DNA from: Anastatus disparis
Lineage: Eukaryota; Arthropoda; Insecta; Hymenoptera; Eupelmidae
DNA: 64,000 nt
Direction of reading: 5' to 3'
Assembly: GCA_017163975.1 (NCBI GenBank)
Contig: JAFFSR010000221.1
Location: forward strand, 6,572,001 to 6,636,000
Below, one piece after another: positions 1-13,360 of the stretch; position 1 is the stretch's first letter; each line of letters begins with the position of its first letter. The translations under genes were made by a program, and so were the position numbers. The notes beneath the pieces are model-generated. The model was not told the DNA's origin. It did no database searches and was given only the letters and a program-made list of their open reading frames with translations.

Positions 1-292
1 ATCAGAATTTTGTAAAAATATTCTAAAAAGTCAAATATGCAATAAAGCATCTTGTCCCGCTAAGTTACAGAATTTTATTGATGATGATTATATTTTAATT
101 TTAGTAATTACATACTTATTCAATTTTAATCATAATTTTTTAATTTATTTAACATATATTCAGGAACAAACTATAGGTATGAAATTTAATAATTGTTTAA
201 AATTATTAAATTATTAAATTTAGAAATTAAATAACTAATTACTGTTGCTTAGTTATTAATAAATTAAAGTCACCAATAATATTTTTATTGAA

Positions 293-500
293 GAGGTCGT
301 CAGTGGCTCAGTCGATAAAGCGACGGTTTCGTAATCTCGAGGACCTGAGTTCGAATCCCGCTCGCAGTAACCGATTGATACAAGTACCACTGTATATGCG
401 ATACATGTGCTTTGTTCACAAACACATTGACGACCTCCATCGCTAATTAGCATCGCAATGGTAGCATAAATACAGCGACGTTAAATAAAACAAAAATAAA
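293..500 (+). mobile_element. tRNA-derived SINE, copy 1
   Basis: Starts with GAGGTCGTCAGTGGCTCAG, a tRNA-like head with an A-box-like TGGCTCAGTCG (304-314) and an intact B box GTTCGAATCCC (349-359). An unrelated body of about 110 bp follows, ending GCATAAATACAGCGACGTTA and an A-rich tail. The anticodon-stem equivalent no longer pairs, so it is not a working tRNA. Three relatives occur in this window at 5664, 11835 (minus) and 21350 (minus), sharing head, body and tail. Confidence 0.9.
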
Positions 501-3500
501 GATAAAAATTATAATAAGGAACATTTTTCTCAGCTATTATAAAGATATATTTTTTAGTACAAATGTTTTTGCATAACTAAGAGTGAAAGTTTAACTTTAT
601 TTTTTACTAAAAAAAAATGATTTATCTGAAATCTTTTTCACAAATCTTATAATCTATATTTCATGACTAACAAAATAGTTATTTCAAACTGTTATCTTTA
701 TTTTTAGAAAAAATGAGGCTCGATTGCTATTCTAGGGATTATGCAAATACTTTTGTATTAAAAAAGCCATTTCCATGAATTTCCCGGTGTTGATCTGGAG
801 GCTCCAATTTTCAGACTTAAAGATTTCAAGATTTGAATCGGATATATGTTAGTTCCAATGGACTTATAAGACTTTAGAAATATTTTTTTAAAGTTAAAAA
901 AAGTTTTACATGTATTTACTATTTTTTTTAATAGGATCAATCAATGAGATTTCAGTATTAAAATTACGTGTAAAGGCTTAGTTATGTATAAAATAAATGA
1001 ACTTGAAAAATGATTATCAATTTTGTTTATTTACTGTACGACATTTCTAGCCGTTCATGCATGTACTGATAGATTTATTTAATTTTCATCTAGAAAAAAT
1101 TGATTTCAAAACTAAGTATTTTATTTGACATTAATAATTCGTATGATTTTTTGAATTAAAAAAATAACTACATGTTATAAAGTTGGATTAAATTTACTTT
1201 CAAAAATAATTTCATAAGATTAAAAATTAAATGAATTAGAATAATTAAAAAACTGCAACTTATTTTAAATATTTCATTTTTCATTTTTACGTTGAATATT
1301 GAATAAGCTGTAGCATAAGAATAAACAGCAAAATTCTCAGATGTGTGTCTTTTTTAAGATTATTAAAAATATGTTCTTACAATTTTCAAACAAAAAATCG
1401 ATAAATGGCTACCTGTATGAATTCGAACGGTAATAGTTAGCATATTTATAAGGTCAAAATCCCTAGTAGAAACTTTCTTGAATAAAATTTTAATAAATTT
1501 ACATCTTACATAAAAATAAGTAAAATAAAATAACTATCTTTTTTGATGATTAAAATTAAAAAATAATAATAGCTTAAATATTGAGTAGAATCTTAAATCA
1601 AATAAAATATCAGTGATCACATTTTGGCTAACTGTGTTTGCCTCGATTTAAAAATAAAAACTACAGTAAGGTTGAATTCTTAAATTTTTTTATTTTAAAT
1701 ATCTGTAATCAAGTTATTAAAGCACTCGAAAACGAAAAAGGGAAAAGACCCTTAGTTCATAGTTTCAGTCTACTCTATTATTATTAATGAAAATAATATT
1801 TAAAATATGTTTCTTTGTGATTTTAAGTTTTATAAAAAAATTATTTTTATAGAACATGAGAAAATTGAGATTGATAATATTAAAATTTTTCATTAAATAG
1901 GTTTATTTTTTAATGAGAAAAAAGTATTTACATTTTGAGATGCCTATATTGAAATTTATTACATTTCTGATATTATATTTCTGTTTTTCATTAAAAATTG
2001 AAAATATCTCCAAGTTAATCCGTCATTTTTTCTCAGAAATTTATAAAATTTTTTTATAAAATTTTACTTATTGCAAATTAAAATTTTTCTACTTTTATGA
2101 TTCTTATTATAATTCTTCTTCTTATTGTAAAAAAATTATAAAACATCTTTTGGAAAATTTTAATACAAAAGATTTAAATGATTATCTGGGAATTTCAAAT
2201 CTTATTATTATTTTTATTTAAAATTAAAGATTATTTGCATGTCGCAAATAAAATATTACATAAAACTCAGACTATAAAGTATCGAGCTCTTTGAAAAAGT
2301 ATAATATCAAAGCAGTTCTTAGAATTTTCCTGATATCGGAAATATATGCGATTCAATGGATTATATGGATGTAAAATATTTTCCAAGGATGAAAGAATAA
2401 GTACTTTGATAAACTGATACCTTTGTAGTAAAATTTTATTGGGAATAAAAATGAATAAAATGTATAAATTCTATATAATTTTATTTTAAAAAATCACAAA
2501 ATTTTACTATTAAAAATGTTTTATAGGCTTCAAAATTGTAGGAGTTTCAAATATTTAACTTAATAAGATTTAAAATTAAATTCATTTGATTTCTCTAGTG
2601 GTAAATTTTAATGAACACGCTAATATAACTTTTGTTAAATTTGTTGCGTTGATTAGTCCAAAGTTTGTTTTTCCGAAAAAACAATCAAAATAATCATTAT
2701 CTCTCCTTACTGGAACAATATATATTCTTTGAATAAAAACCTTGATAATTAATTTTCTTATGTCCCACAATTAAAAAAAATATTATATAAATCTTTTGGT
2801 ATAATAACTTTATATTCATGCAGTTATGAATTGTTCATTTCCTAGTTTCTATTCATTATGAATTAATTTGTAATATAATTACAATTTGACTTTCTAAAAT
2901 CTGTAAATGAAATCTCTTAACTGTCATGATAAATGTAATTTTCCTGATTCATTTGGATTAAACTAAATACAGCTATTCAAGAAATATTTTACATTCTAAT
3001 TATGCATTGGAAGTAAAACTTCGCAATTACATTTACATCAAAAAAGTTAAGAATGAGATTTTTCAAAAATTAATAAATTTACGTATTATCAGTAGAGCAA
3101 GAAGCATTTAATATTTCATAGGATATGAATTTGAATCAAGGATAAAGGATTGAAAATAGTGAGCCGTAATTAGCAAATTGATGATCATAGAGGTTTGAAT
3201 CTAGGCCATCAAAATATGCATGGATAAGATGAAAGAGAAACCACAGCTCATCTTCTTCAAATACACTGAAGAACGTTATATTTAGGATAGTGATTCAAAT
3301 TCACACGGCCATATTCTTGGTTCATTAATTTTTAATCTATTAAATAGGAGGTTTAGAAATAGGAAAGAATTTTTTTTATACAACTAAAAATCTATATATT
3401 ATGATAAAATTATTTTTTTTTTTTTATAAAACTTTACGCTTCTATTTTATTACGACAAATCGTATCATCATACTTAGTGAATTCACTTACAAAGATTATA

Positions 3501-5663
3501 TGACAGGCAAAGTGATATATATTTCATCGTTTTATTTACACGTGTGAGACTGACATTTCGGTTTATTTATAGTTCAGAGAACAAAAAAATAAATAGAAAT
3601 TGATAACAGAAAGATCAAGGTTATAAAAAAAAATAATTTCAAATCAAATAAAAAAAAATAACCACTCTAGGTCAAAGGAATTTGTTAAAGAAATTCACAA
3701 AGTTAAAAATTTAGATTTTTTCATTATCTTAAGGAAATGAAAAGTCAGAAAAAACTAATAGGTATATTTTTTAACTGGAGTTAACATCTACAAAATGTGA
3801 TGTGTTAACTTCAGTTTGTAATTTCCGTTAAGATGCTAATTGCAAAAAACAGCAGCTAAACGACATTTTTAAATTGTAAATAATTTTTTGAATGAATTTA
3901 ATATATACTATATCGGAAGATTTCCATTACGTTATGAATACACAAAGCATTGAAATGTATAATATTCCATTTTCATAATTTTGCATTAATATTTAAACAG
4001 TCAATTTTCCATCCGTTATTGGTAACTTTATTATGTTTGTAACTGATATTAAAAATATTACTGAAATTAAATTCATATAATGATATTATGTTAATTTTAC
4101 AATTAATTAGAAACACTTTGTGGTGATATGTAATTTACAAGTATAAATATTTCATTAATAAGCAATAAATGAAGTAAGGTATCGATCTCGACAAAAAATG
4201 AAAGAATTTAGGAATTCTAATTCCGTCATAACATTTCTACCCCAAATAAAAAAAATTATCGTATTTAAAACACTATAAGTGAAGTTTTTATAATTTTTTT
4301 AGTTGCATTATATTTAAATATACTTTGTAAAATTTTTAATTTGAGTAAACAAAGTGATACAGTAGATTACAGAGCTCGTTGCGACGCCTTATCGAACGAA
4401 CATCAACAGTGCATCTAAATAGCAACTGATTTTTACTTTTGATTTCTGCAATGAAATCTACGTAAATGTAAAAGCATCACTGGCACATAAAACTTCAAAG
4501 ATTCCTGATTATTTTCATTTTTTAATAAACTCTTGATTCGCGATACATATTCCAAACGTATTTGTTGTTAAGTAAGAATTTATTTTTTCTTAAGTTGCAA
4601 AGAAATTACAGTATTAAAAATATCGAGGTCACGTCTTACTGGGACTTTCCGTCTTTTAATTACTATAAAATTAAAATGTCGTAAAATGTTCACATTTTTA
4701 AACTAACAATACAGAAACTTAATTTTAAAAGGAAGCGCTTGGATTCAGATTATTTAATAAAATATAAGTCTTTTAGAACATATATGTCAAATAAAATTTG
4801 TGAGCAGTTATAAAAATCTTATGATTGCATTGTTAGTTTAAATTCATTTGTAGAAATAAACCCAATTTCTTAGATATTATTCGACGGACCGAAGTATCCA
4901 GAAGCATCTTATTTTGTATAGCATTACTTTACACTTTCCATAAATTTTAATGAAAAATTCAATAAAATATTAACAATTTGAAAAATGCCGATTTTTGCTG
5001 TTTTGCAATTAACAACATAACGAGAATGGCAAAATTAAATTTAGTATGTCTCATTTTGTAAGTATTTTTGCAAGTTAAAAAATGGACCTGATAGTTTTTT
5101 TCTTTGTCTATTCATTTTCTTGAAATAATCAAAAAACCAAAATCTTCAAATTTGTAAATTTTTTTATACAACTTTCCTAAACCTGAAATACTAATTTTTT
5201 TTTATTTCATTCAGATTGGAAAAAAAAATTACCACGCCATTTTTATTATGACCCAGATTTTTCTATAATCACTTTCAATTTATTTCATGAAAAAAGTCTT
5301 TATTCCTTGGACTATTATCCGTATTATCTGGATAATAAATACAGTAATTTTAAATTATGTTCTTCCTTGCGTATATAAGATGTATTTACAGATTCCAAAT
5401 ACTAAGAAAATAAAGCTGAGCACAAGACACAATGTAAGAATGAAAAATTCTTAGATTAAAATATTTATTTAATAATGGAGTCTTTCTATGATAAAGTAAA
5501 AAAAAAGAAAATAAATGTTGCGTTACGTAAACATATTTTTACTCTGAAAGTAGATTTAATTTTTTTTCCTAGGAAATGGTCAATTAAACACGATAAAAAT
5601 AGTGTGATAGAAATATTTTTTTCCATTAACATAATTATTCATATTTTATACTAGCAACTAATT

Positions 5664-5795
5664 GAGGTCTCAGTGGCTCAGCTAGTAGAGTGATGGATTC
5701 GTAAGCTCGAAAACCCGAGTTCTAATCCCTGAAAAATCTTTGTTGCTAATTAGTATTGCAATGACAGCATAAATAAAGCGACGTTAAATAAAATT
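5664..5795 (+). mobile_element. tRNA-derived SINE, copy 2 (internal deletion)
   Basis: Same head (GAGGTCTCAGTGGCTCAG) and same end (GCTAATTAGTATTGCAATG, then AGCGACGTTAAATAAA) as copy 1, but about 80 bp of the body is missing. The B box is mutated (GTTCTAATCCC at 5719-5729), so Pol III activity is unlikely. Confidence 0.88.
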
Positions 5796-6147
5796 AAAAA
5801 ATCCATCTATTAACAATTAATCACGGCAGGAAATAAGAATTTTATTTTTCATATTTGCAAATATATTCTATATTATAAAAGAAAACACCCATTGCCAGCA
5901 GTTATTGAAGGTATAATATACCTCCCAATATCAATTTACAAAAGTGTCGAGTACGGAAGATTCAATATCTGCCACAGGGGTCCAAACGTCGAGATCAAAT
6001 AATTTTCAGATACTAATAATTTTCCGTAAAAACATCTATATGAATCTATCGGCGTCTCTTATTGCAATTTATTGATTTTAAGTACATCTAAATTATAGCC
6101 ATTTTAATTATTGGTAAAAAAAGTATAATTCAATAAAATAGTATTTT

Positions 6148-6265
6148 GTGTAACAAGTGCGCGAAATAAGGGATTCTGGCACGAGTGAGAGTTTGTCGCC
6201 CGAGCGAAACGAGGGCGCCAAACTCACACGAGTGACAAATCCCGTTGAGCGCACGTGTTACACAT
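6148..6265. repeat. Imperfect palindrome, about 118 bp
   Basis: GTGTAACAAGTGCGC at the left end matches the reverse complement of GCGCACGTGTTACAC at the right end. The arms continue through a GATTC/GGATTTG-type segment, CACGAGTGAGAGTTTG and the GC-rich GCCC, closing around GAGCGAAACGAG. It can fold into a long hairpin. Confidence 0.8.
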
Positions 6266-6356
6266 ACTATTTTTTGACTCAAGTTGCGCGAAATTCGATG
6301 CGTACATCGATTATTTTGAACATAAGAATTTACATTAGTATTGTATATAATGCTTT

Positions 6357-7060
6357 GATATCGAGAGAGTCAATTATTTATAATATTAATTTACAGGGAT
6401 TCGGTGTGAGACGGAAGAGGGGGGCTCGAGATTCGGGGGCGAAGCCCCCGCCTCCGAAATATAAATAATAATTCATAAAATAAAAAAACACAATTTATAA
6501 AACAACTAAATTTATATTCTGTGAAAAAATATTTGATCTGATTAAATTTTGAAAGATTATTGTCAAAACTATAAAATAAAGGTTGATATCGAGAGAGTCA
6601 ATTATTTATAATATTAATTTACAAGGATTCGGTGTGAGACGGAAGAGAGGGGGCTTGAGATTCGGGGGCGGAGCCCCCGCCTCCGAAATATAAATAATAA
6701 TTCATAAAATAAAAAAACACAATTTATAAAACAACTAAATTTATATTCTGTGAAAAAATATTTGATCTGATTAAATTTTGAAAGATTATTTTCAAAACTA
6801 TAAAATAAAGGTTGATATCGAGAGAGTCAATTATTTAAAATAATATTAATTTACAAGGATTCCGGTTTGAGAACGGACCAGAGGGTATCGGTTGAGTTGT
6901 TACAAAGGTGGAGCCCATCCATCGAGTCAAATATAAATAATAATTCATAAAATAAAAAAACACAATTTATAAAACAACTAAATTTATATTCTGTGAAAAT
7001 ATATTTGATCTCATTAAATTTTTTTTAAAAAAAATATTTTCAAAACTATAAAATAAAGGT
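6357..7060. repeat. Three tandem units of about 229 bp
   Basis: Units start with GATATCGAGAGAGTCAATTA at 6357, 6585 and 6814. Units 1 and 2 are almost identical and contain a CGGGGGC-(3 nt)-GCCCCCG hairpin; unit 3 has diverged exactly in that hairpin while the AT-rich remainder is conserved. The low divergence of units 1 and 2 points to recent amplification or gene conversion. Confidence 0.95.
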
Positions 7061-7159
7061 GAAAATTATTTTCAACTTCGCCTATCAATCCATTGACCTA
7101 TAGAAAAAAAATTATGTTATTTTAATTTTACCCCATATCAGTTCACGTACTGTTTATGT

Positions 7160-7280
7160 TACGCCCGTTGAATTCATTTTGCGCACGCCGAATCTATTTT
7201 GCGCACGCTGAGTTTATTTTGCGCACGCTGAATCTATTTTGCGCACGCTCAATCATTTTGCGCACGCTCAACTTACAGTG
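7160..7280. repeat. 20-bp minisatellite
   Basis: The core GCGCACGC recurs at 7181, 7201, 7221, 7241 and 7260 within a TTTTGCGCACGCTGAATCTA-like unit, with one more degenerate unit before. The open frame across it (7156-7398) is a by-product of the repeat and is not taken as a gene. A 19-bp perfect palindrome (CGCGAAATTGAATTTCGCG) follows at 7321-7339. Confidence 0.9.
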
Positions 7281-9791
7281 TGTCCGAATACAGTATTTTG
7301 CGTACGCTGCTACAAAGGCACGCGAAATTGAATTTCGCGCACAGAGTGTCAAAAAATACTTATATATACGTGTAATATTGTATAATTATTCAATATAATT
7401 GCAATGGCGTGGTGATTTTTTTACTTATTGTTGTTGTAAGTATTTTAACAAATTTTATTCTGTTGAACTTTAAATTTTCATCAAGTATTTTAAATAATGA
7501 AAAAAATGGGAAATAATTTAATCATTATAAATTATAATGTTAAATTAAAATAAATAATTATAAAGTACAAACTTCATTATTATAATACAATGAATAATAT
7601 TACTTGTTAAGAAAAGAAAATACTTGTATCGCATACATATTTAAGAAATAAAAATTGACTTACCGCTCTAATAATTTTCCTCGGCAAACTAAGTAACCTC
7701 CTCGTATAGCCTTGAGAGGTTGTTATCTGAACATGTTCTCGTCATGTCACAATGTTGAGTGTGATTGAAAATGGCAACGTTAACGACAGTGATCGATGCC
7801 CTCTAAAACTTGTTTCCTGACTGCTCATCATATAAATGCTAGAGGCATTTCTTAAAGTTCAACTTATAAATCACAAAATCCATCCTTACTTTACTAAGAT
7901 TTTTTGAAATAGCTTTAATTGAGAGAATTATAAATACAAATTTTTTATGTTATTCCGACACATGTTGCTAATCATTAATTAAGTATTTAATGTGAATATA
8001 TCGTTTGAATCTTATTTGTCTCAAATTTGCATTTGTTTTGTTTTTCTTTTATTGAATCTTTCTCTCACATTTATTCTGTATTGTTCTAGCTGATGCTGGC
8101 AAATTGATTATGAATTATTTATCCATAAACCGTTAAATTAGATACCCGCTCTATATTCAAAATTATTCAGTTTCTGATACAATTGAGTGCCTGTATAGAT
8201 AGACCATCTAAAACGAAATAATTTAACATCAAAAGCAAATTACACAGTGAATGGTACTACAATTAGCTATTTGTAGTTGTTACAAAAATTAAATTTAAAA
8301 AAATGATATAAAAATTGCATTGCTACAAAAATTAACACTTTGAGAAAAATGTAAGTTTTCTTACTCAACTTTCGCATCTAATGGAAAAATAAAAAGAAAT
8401 CATCATTTTCTTAAATCTACAACAATTAGAGATTTCAAATGTACCAGATTTTCAATGAACATTTTACCTTTTTACATAATTGTTCTTTTAAAATAATTTT
8501 TCTCGATATGAGTGAAAAAAAATTATTAAAGAATTTTGATTTATACAACTTTTCTTTCTTAACAGAAAATTCATCCATCACATATTGAACATGAAACTTA
8601 TGTAGAGTTTTTAAGCTGATGTACTCTCTATTCCCATCATCACAGAAGTAGAAATAATCTTATCAAAAACTTTTACAGCATGTTTTTTTCAAAAAAGAAC
8701 TTATCTCTGTAATAAAAGTTTCCTTTCTTGTATTATTTTTCAATCATTAAAAAAATGAAGTCTAATATTATGAAATAAATAATTTTTTATAGAAATAAAT
8801 ACCTATATAGTAAATGTACAATATAATTGAAGAAATCTTGTAAACTTCTTGGACATGACTTGTTGAATGACATTAAAAACTTAACATTATAAATTTGTAA
8901 TATATTCCTAGATTATTTGTATTAAATATTTTAATAGACAAAATAACGTTTAAATAGAGTTCTTAATGACTCTTGATGAGTGCTTAGCATATAAGCGTGA
9001 ATTCAGTCCTCTTGAAAATTTAGTGTTAATCCAAAACTAGACTTGAAGTTAATGTTGTTGCAAGCTGCTTGCACACTTCTATGATAAGATAATTTGATTT
9101 TAGATATAATGCATTTGATGTTATTTTGACTACACATACCAAATTTTCTTTTCAGAAAGGCATCAATTTATATTCTTTTATTCATATAGTTGTCTATATG
9201 TTTGTCAATACCAATTTGTCGTTTTCAATAAACGAATAGGTATTAACGATATCACCCTGTACATTGTTCATTTGTATAAGTGCTTAATTTGACTGGCAAT
9301 GGGAAGGCTTTTTGTCATATATCTATCCATAAGTATACACGCGTTCACGCTCACGCACATACATGTTCATACATGCACGCACGCGAGTTTTCATCCGTCA
9401 TTTGTATTTTTTTATATTATTATACAATTAGAATTTATGTTTCTAACTAATAAATGCTTATTATTATTTCAAATAGCTATTATTGAATTAATTTCCATAT
9501 TTTTACACATCTTGTTACATTATTATTACATGCTGTTAATATTTCTCAAGAGGATATTATATCTTCTGTTCTGGTCCTTTGACTCATTTAAAAACTTACA
9601 ATTTCAATAAAAAATAGAGATATATTTACTTATTGTAAAAAATTAACTTATTTTACTTATATCCAGAGCAATTGTCTCTATTTTTTTTAATCATATATTT
9701 TTTAATTTATCGTTTAAAAAAATATGATGAATTTTCTGCACTAAAGCAATGTTAGTAAAATTATTTATAATCTATCTTCAAAATGCTATTC

Positions 9792-9970
9792 ACTGAAAGT
9801 TTGTATATAACTTTACAAGTATAGTATTTTGGTGATTTTCTGATATTATGTACACTCAAATTTAATATTACGAACTTTCTTATTGTGAGAGAAAACTCGA
9901 TTTGACTTAATCATTTACTCATAAACTACCAACAAAAATATTACTGAATTATTTTAGTAGGGAAGCGCTT
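9792..9970 (+). repeat. Dispersed repeat, copy A
   Basis: Contains TGAAAGTTTGTATATAACTT, a TTTCTTATTGTGAGAG segment and AAAAATATTACTGAATTATTTTAGTAGGGAAG. The same landmarks in the same order and spacing occur at 36270-36431. Family unknown, no coding capacity seen. Confidence 0.65.
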
Positions 9971-11624
9971 AAATAATAAATTGTAAACTTTACAATGTAA
10001 TATAAATAAACATCCCGTTAGAAATGAAATTTAGTTATAACATAATACTTTTGAACGTCGATAAATTCAGGTGTATATTGCCTTTTGTTTAACAAATACT
10101 GACACCTCTGCGGGCATGTGTGTGTTAAGTGTACACGTACACATATTTGAGTAGTTTCTGGTTGCAGTGGATTGGATCGTACTAGATTTCCGATAAGTGG
10201 AGCTCACAAAGCAGCTCCATGTTGTATCGAATGACAAACTAGTTTTAAATTGTTAGTATTCTGCTTTTAAAAAAAACAACTGGGTCAAATTAAACCATCT
10301 GTATGTTCGATAAGGACCGATGTACTTAAAGAGAGTGCATCGCTTAAAGAGATTTGCGTTTTAGAGTATATTTAAATTATTTTAATAATTTTAAAATATA
10401 AAATTCTAAGTGTTTTGCGGTAAAAAATATAATTTCTGAACAGCTGACGTATCGATTTTTTTGCTAAATTTTAAAAGCAATAAAAATATTCAGATTTTTC
10501 TTTTTCTAGATATTTTTAAATATTTTACAAAAAGTATTATGGGAGTACTTTTTTTTAAAACATTCCGATTTTTCAGGATCTTTCTAAAATGTATCTAAAA
10601 TGTTTATAAAAATATTTTATGAAATTTATATGATAATATTTGAAAAATCGTTTTTTGTGCCATTAGTTTAGCGATATACCACTTTTATTTCTTCATGTCA
10701 TTTATATAAAAAGCATTATTCATATTCATTCTAGTTTTTATAATTGCAGATACGTTTTTTAAAACTTACGATTAATCTTTTCAAATTTAAAATGATTATT
10801 TAAAAATTTTCTTTGCATATTTATATATTTACTAGATTCTTCTTTTAAATATCAACTATATTTTCTTTTTCTCGTGGTTTCTCTTGTTTCCTCGTGTTTT
10901 CTCTTCCCCTTTAACGTTATATTACTCTGAATCACGCCCCTTGTCGGGCTAAAAGACCGTTAATTAATGAATTTCTCGCTATCTGTAAGCCTCGTTAATT
11001 ACCATTATGAAGAAAACATAGTTCATTTAATTAATTAGCTAAATATATATATATCAAAAATCCAACATCTACATCTTTCCGTATAGTTAAATAAATTGAA
11101 ACCGCGTGCAATGTCACTTTAGGTTAGTATTTGTATAGCTTTTAAAACAATGTAAAATTTAGGTTAATTAATTTTCTTATTAAAGAAAATTAAGTTAATG
11201 CGGTCAGAATGTAAATTCTCGTTAGAAAATTTACAGAATTTTTAGGAAATTTATTACATAAAGAGTCAGATAATTTTTTTTTTTAATCCAAGATTGTTAT
11301 TATTGTTTATTCAACTTTTCAAAGATCCAGTTAGCTGTCATTTTGCAGCATTAAATTTTTTAAACTAATTTTTTCATAATTAAATTTTTTTTTATACAAA
11401 TAATTGTCTCCATTGTATTTTACGAGAAATTTAACTCCAAAATGATGGTTAAGAAACGTACTTCCCCAAAAAAATTTCATTCTTAAATTAACTTATGAAA
11501 ATAGGATTTCTCAATTTTCACTTATGTACCATTTATAGGTGCTAGATTGAAGCGTACGATTGAGGATTAAAATTAGAAATTATTACATAAAAAAAAGAAT
11601 TATTCCTGAATTTTTACAAAAATC

Positions 11625-11835
11625 TTTTTTATTTTTTATTTTGCTTAACGTTACTGTATTTATGCTATCATTACAATGCAAATTAGTGACGGAGGTTTCC
11701 AGTGTGTTTGTGAACGAACAAAGCATATGTATCGTATACAGTGATGCTTGTGTCAATTGGCCGAGAGCGGGATTCGAACTGGAGTCCTCGGGATTATGAA
11801 TCCATCGCTCTACCGAGTGAGCCACTGACCACCTC
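11625..11835 (-). mobile_element. tRNA-derived SINE, copy 3
   Basis: Reverse orientation; head GAGGTGGTCAGTGGCTCACTC ends at 11835, intact B box complement GGGATTCGAAC at 11769-11779, body and A-rich tail reaching about 11625. The overlapping open frames on both strands are explained by this element. Confidence 0.9.
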
Positions 11836-13244
11836 ATATAAAAAATAATATCTATACTTAGAAAAACTTTGTGGACAATTTCAACGAAGAATTTAATTTA
11901 ATAATACATATTAGCGTAACAAAGTTTGCATACAAGCAGTAATTATCTTTTCAGTGAATTATTCATAAATTTAAATAATTCAGTTTCTTACATTAAGTAT
12001 ACATTAACATAATTTTTATTTTAACCATAAAAAAAATTAGTTACTTTGTTAAAGTAAATATTTCCTTACTTATGTTTCATATACTCCATATGTTTTAGTG
12101 ATGATTAGGTAAATATTATTTTTAGTTATAATTTTTCATTTTTAATGAAATATTTTCTTAAATCAAGTTTGTATTCTACTCAAAAAGTTGAAGAATAAAA
12201 AATTTTAATATTAAGAAAATAATCATTCGACTAAAAGCAGTTGTTTCTTAATGTAAGTAAATATTTATGTAAAAAATATTTTTTGTTTGTAAATGATAAT
12301 TCAATAAAAAAAATGTTTTCATAACTTCAAGATAATTTTATTTATTTTAAGTAAATTATTTCAAAGTAAACAGTAATTTCAAGTCAAATAATTATTCTGT
12401 CGAGTTGAGCGTCTGAGAAAATTGATCTAAAAAAATATATACCAATCGACGCTACTTTCAAGATAATTAATTTAATTGCTTTAAGTAAATGAGTTGCTGC
12501 ATTTATTTTTATTTTAATGAAATCTTTGACTGATTATAATTTAAGTAAATAATTTTCGAAACAATAGATGTATTTAAAAAAAATATTTATTTTTAGCGTG
12601 TTGAAATACGTTTGTAATAGTTCACGTTGTATGAAAAATTTGCTTTATTCCTAACTAAAGTATGACTACTTTAATAATTTTAAAAAATCGAGCATAATAC
12701 AAAAAAAAAGAATTTTTACATCCACCCGAAAGTTTCACTCATCCCCACTACTCAACCGAAAGTCTCACATTCGCCAGGCAGGAGCAAAGAACGTTCTGAG
12801 GCGCTAACACGGATAGCATACGTTATATCTCTCCGTCTCTTTCTTTCCCCATAATGTCTATATACCTAGCCTTTTGCTCTTCATCAAAAGTCATAGTAAG
12901 AACAAAACAAAGGCAGATATCAAAATCTTTTTCTGTTTTTTTCAAAATCTCTTAAATTTAAAAAAAAAAAAATGTAATATAATCGTATGTTATATTTTAT
13001 ATTATTTTTAGTTAAAAATTTGTATGAAATTTGATTGAACAGGTTTATCAGATAACTTATACTTTAATATTTTTTTTTATGATTTATTATGTATTTTATC
13101 TATGATATATAAAACAACTATCTTTAAAATGTTGAGAAAATTAGAATATCTACTCTTTTTATTAATGATTATCACGTGTTACCTTGTGATATCTGTGTGT
13201 ATCTAGTAGAACATATGTTACACTTTCGGCTGGCTATGGTAAAA

Positions 13245-13360
13245 TTGTAACCGCCACGGGAGGAGGGGACATCTTAACCCGCGCGTTATCGCCCTCGCCT
13301 TCGGCTCGCGATAACATACGCGCGGGTTAGAATGTCCCCTTCCCTCCCGGTGCGTAATAT
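13245..13360. repeat. GC-rich foldback palindrome
   Basis: Left arm CGGGAGGAGGGGACATCTTA then ACCCGCGCGTTATCG pairs with right arm CGATAACATACGCGCGGGTT then AGAATGTCCCCTTCCCTCCCG, around a loop near CCTCGCCTTCGGCTCG. Strikingly GC-rich for this AT-rich window. Probably a foldback/MITE insertion; no coding capacity. Confidence 0.85.

Larger units (their letters stand above)
6140..7361. mobile_element. Composite non-autonomous element with inverted ends and internal tandem repeats
   Basis: The left end (GTATTTTGTGTAACAAGTGC then GCGAAAT, 6141-6167) and the right end read on the minus strand (AGTATTTTTTGACACTCTGT then GCGCGAAATT, 7329-7360) are related, giving imperfect terminal inverted repeats of about 28-33 bp. 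A second version of the end motif sits inside at 6267-6297. Inside are a roughly 118-bp imperfect palindrome, three 229-bp tandem units and a 20-bp minisatellite. No transposase frame is present, so it is a non-autonomous DNA transposon or foldback element; the superfamily is unknown. Confidence 0.65.

Noticed and set aside
293..365. Functional tRNA gene
   Set aside because: A and B boxes are present but the anticodon stem and the acceptor stem do not pair, and the same sequence recurs with a common non-tRNA body and A-rich tail.
7160..7280. CRISPR array
   Set aside because: The 20-bp units are contiguous with no unique spacers and the sequence is eukaryotic.
7156..7398. 80-codon open frame with FCAR-like repeats
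   Set aside because: It is a direct product of the 20-bp minisatellite, whose unit length is not a multiple of three, so no consistent peptide repeat is maintained.
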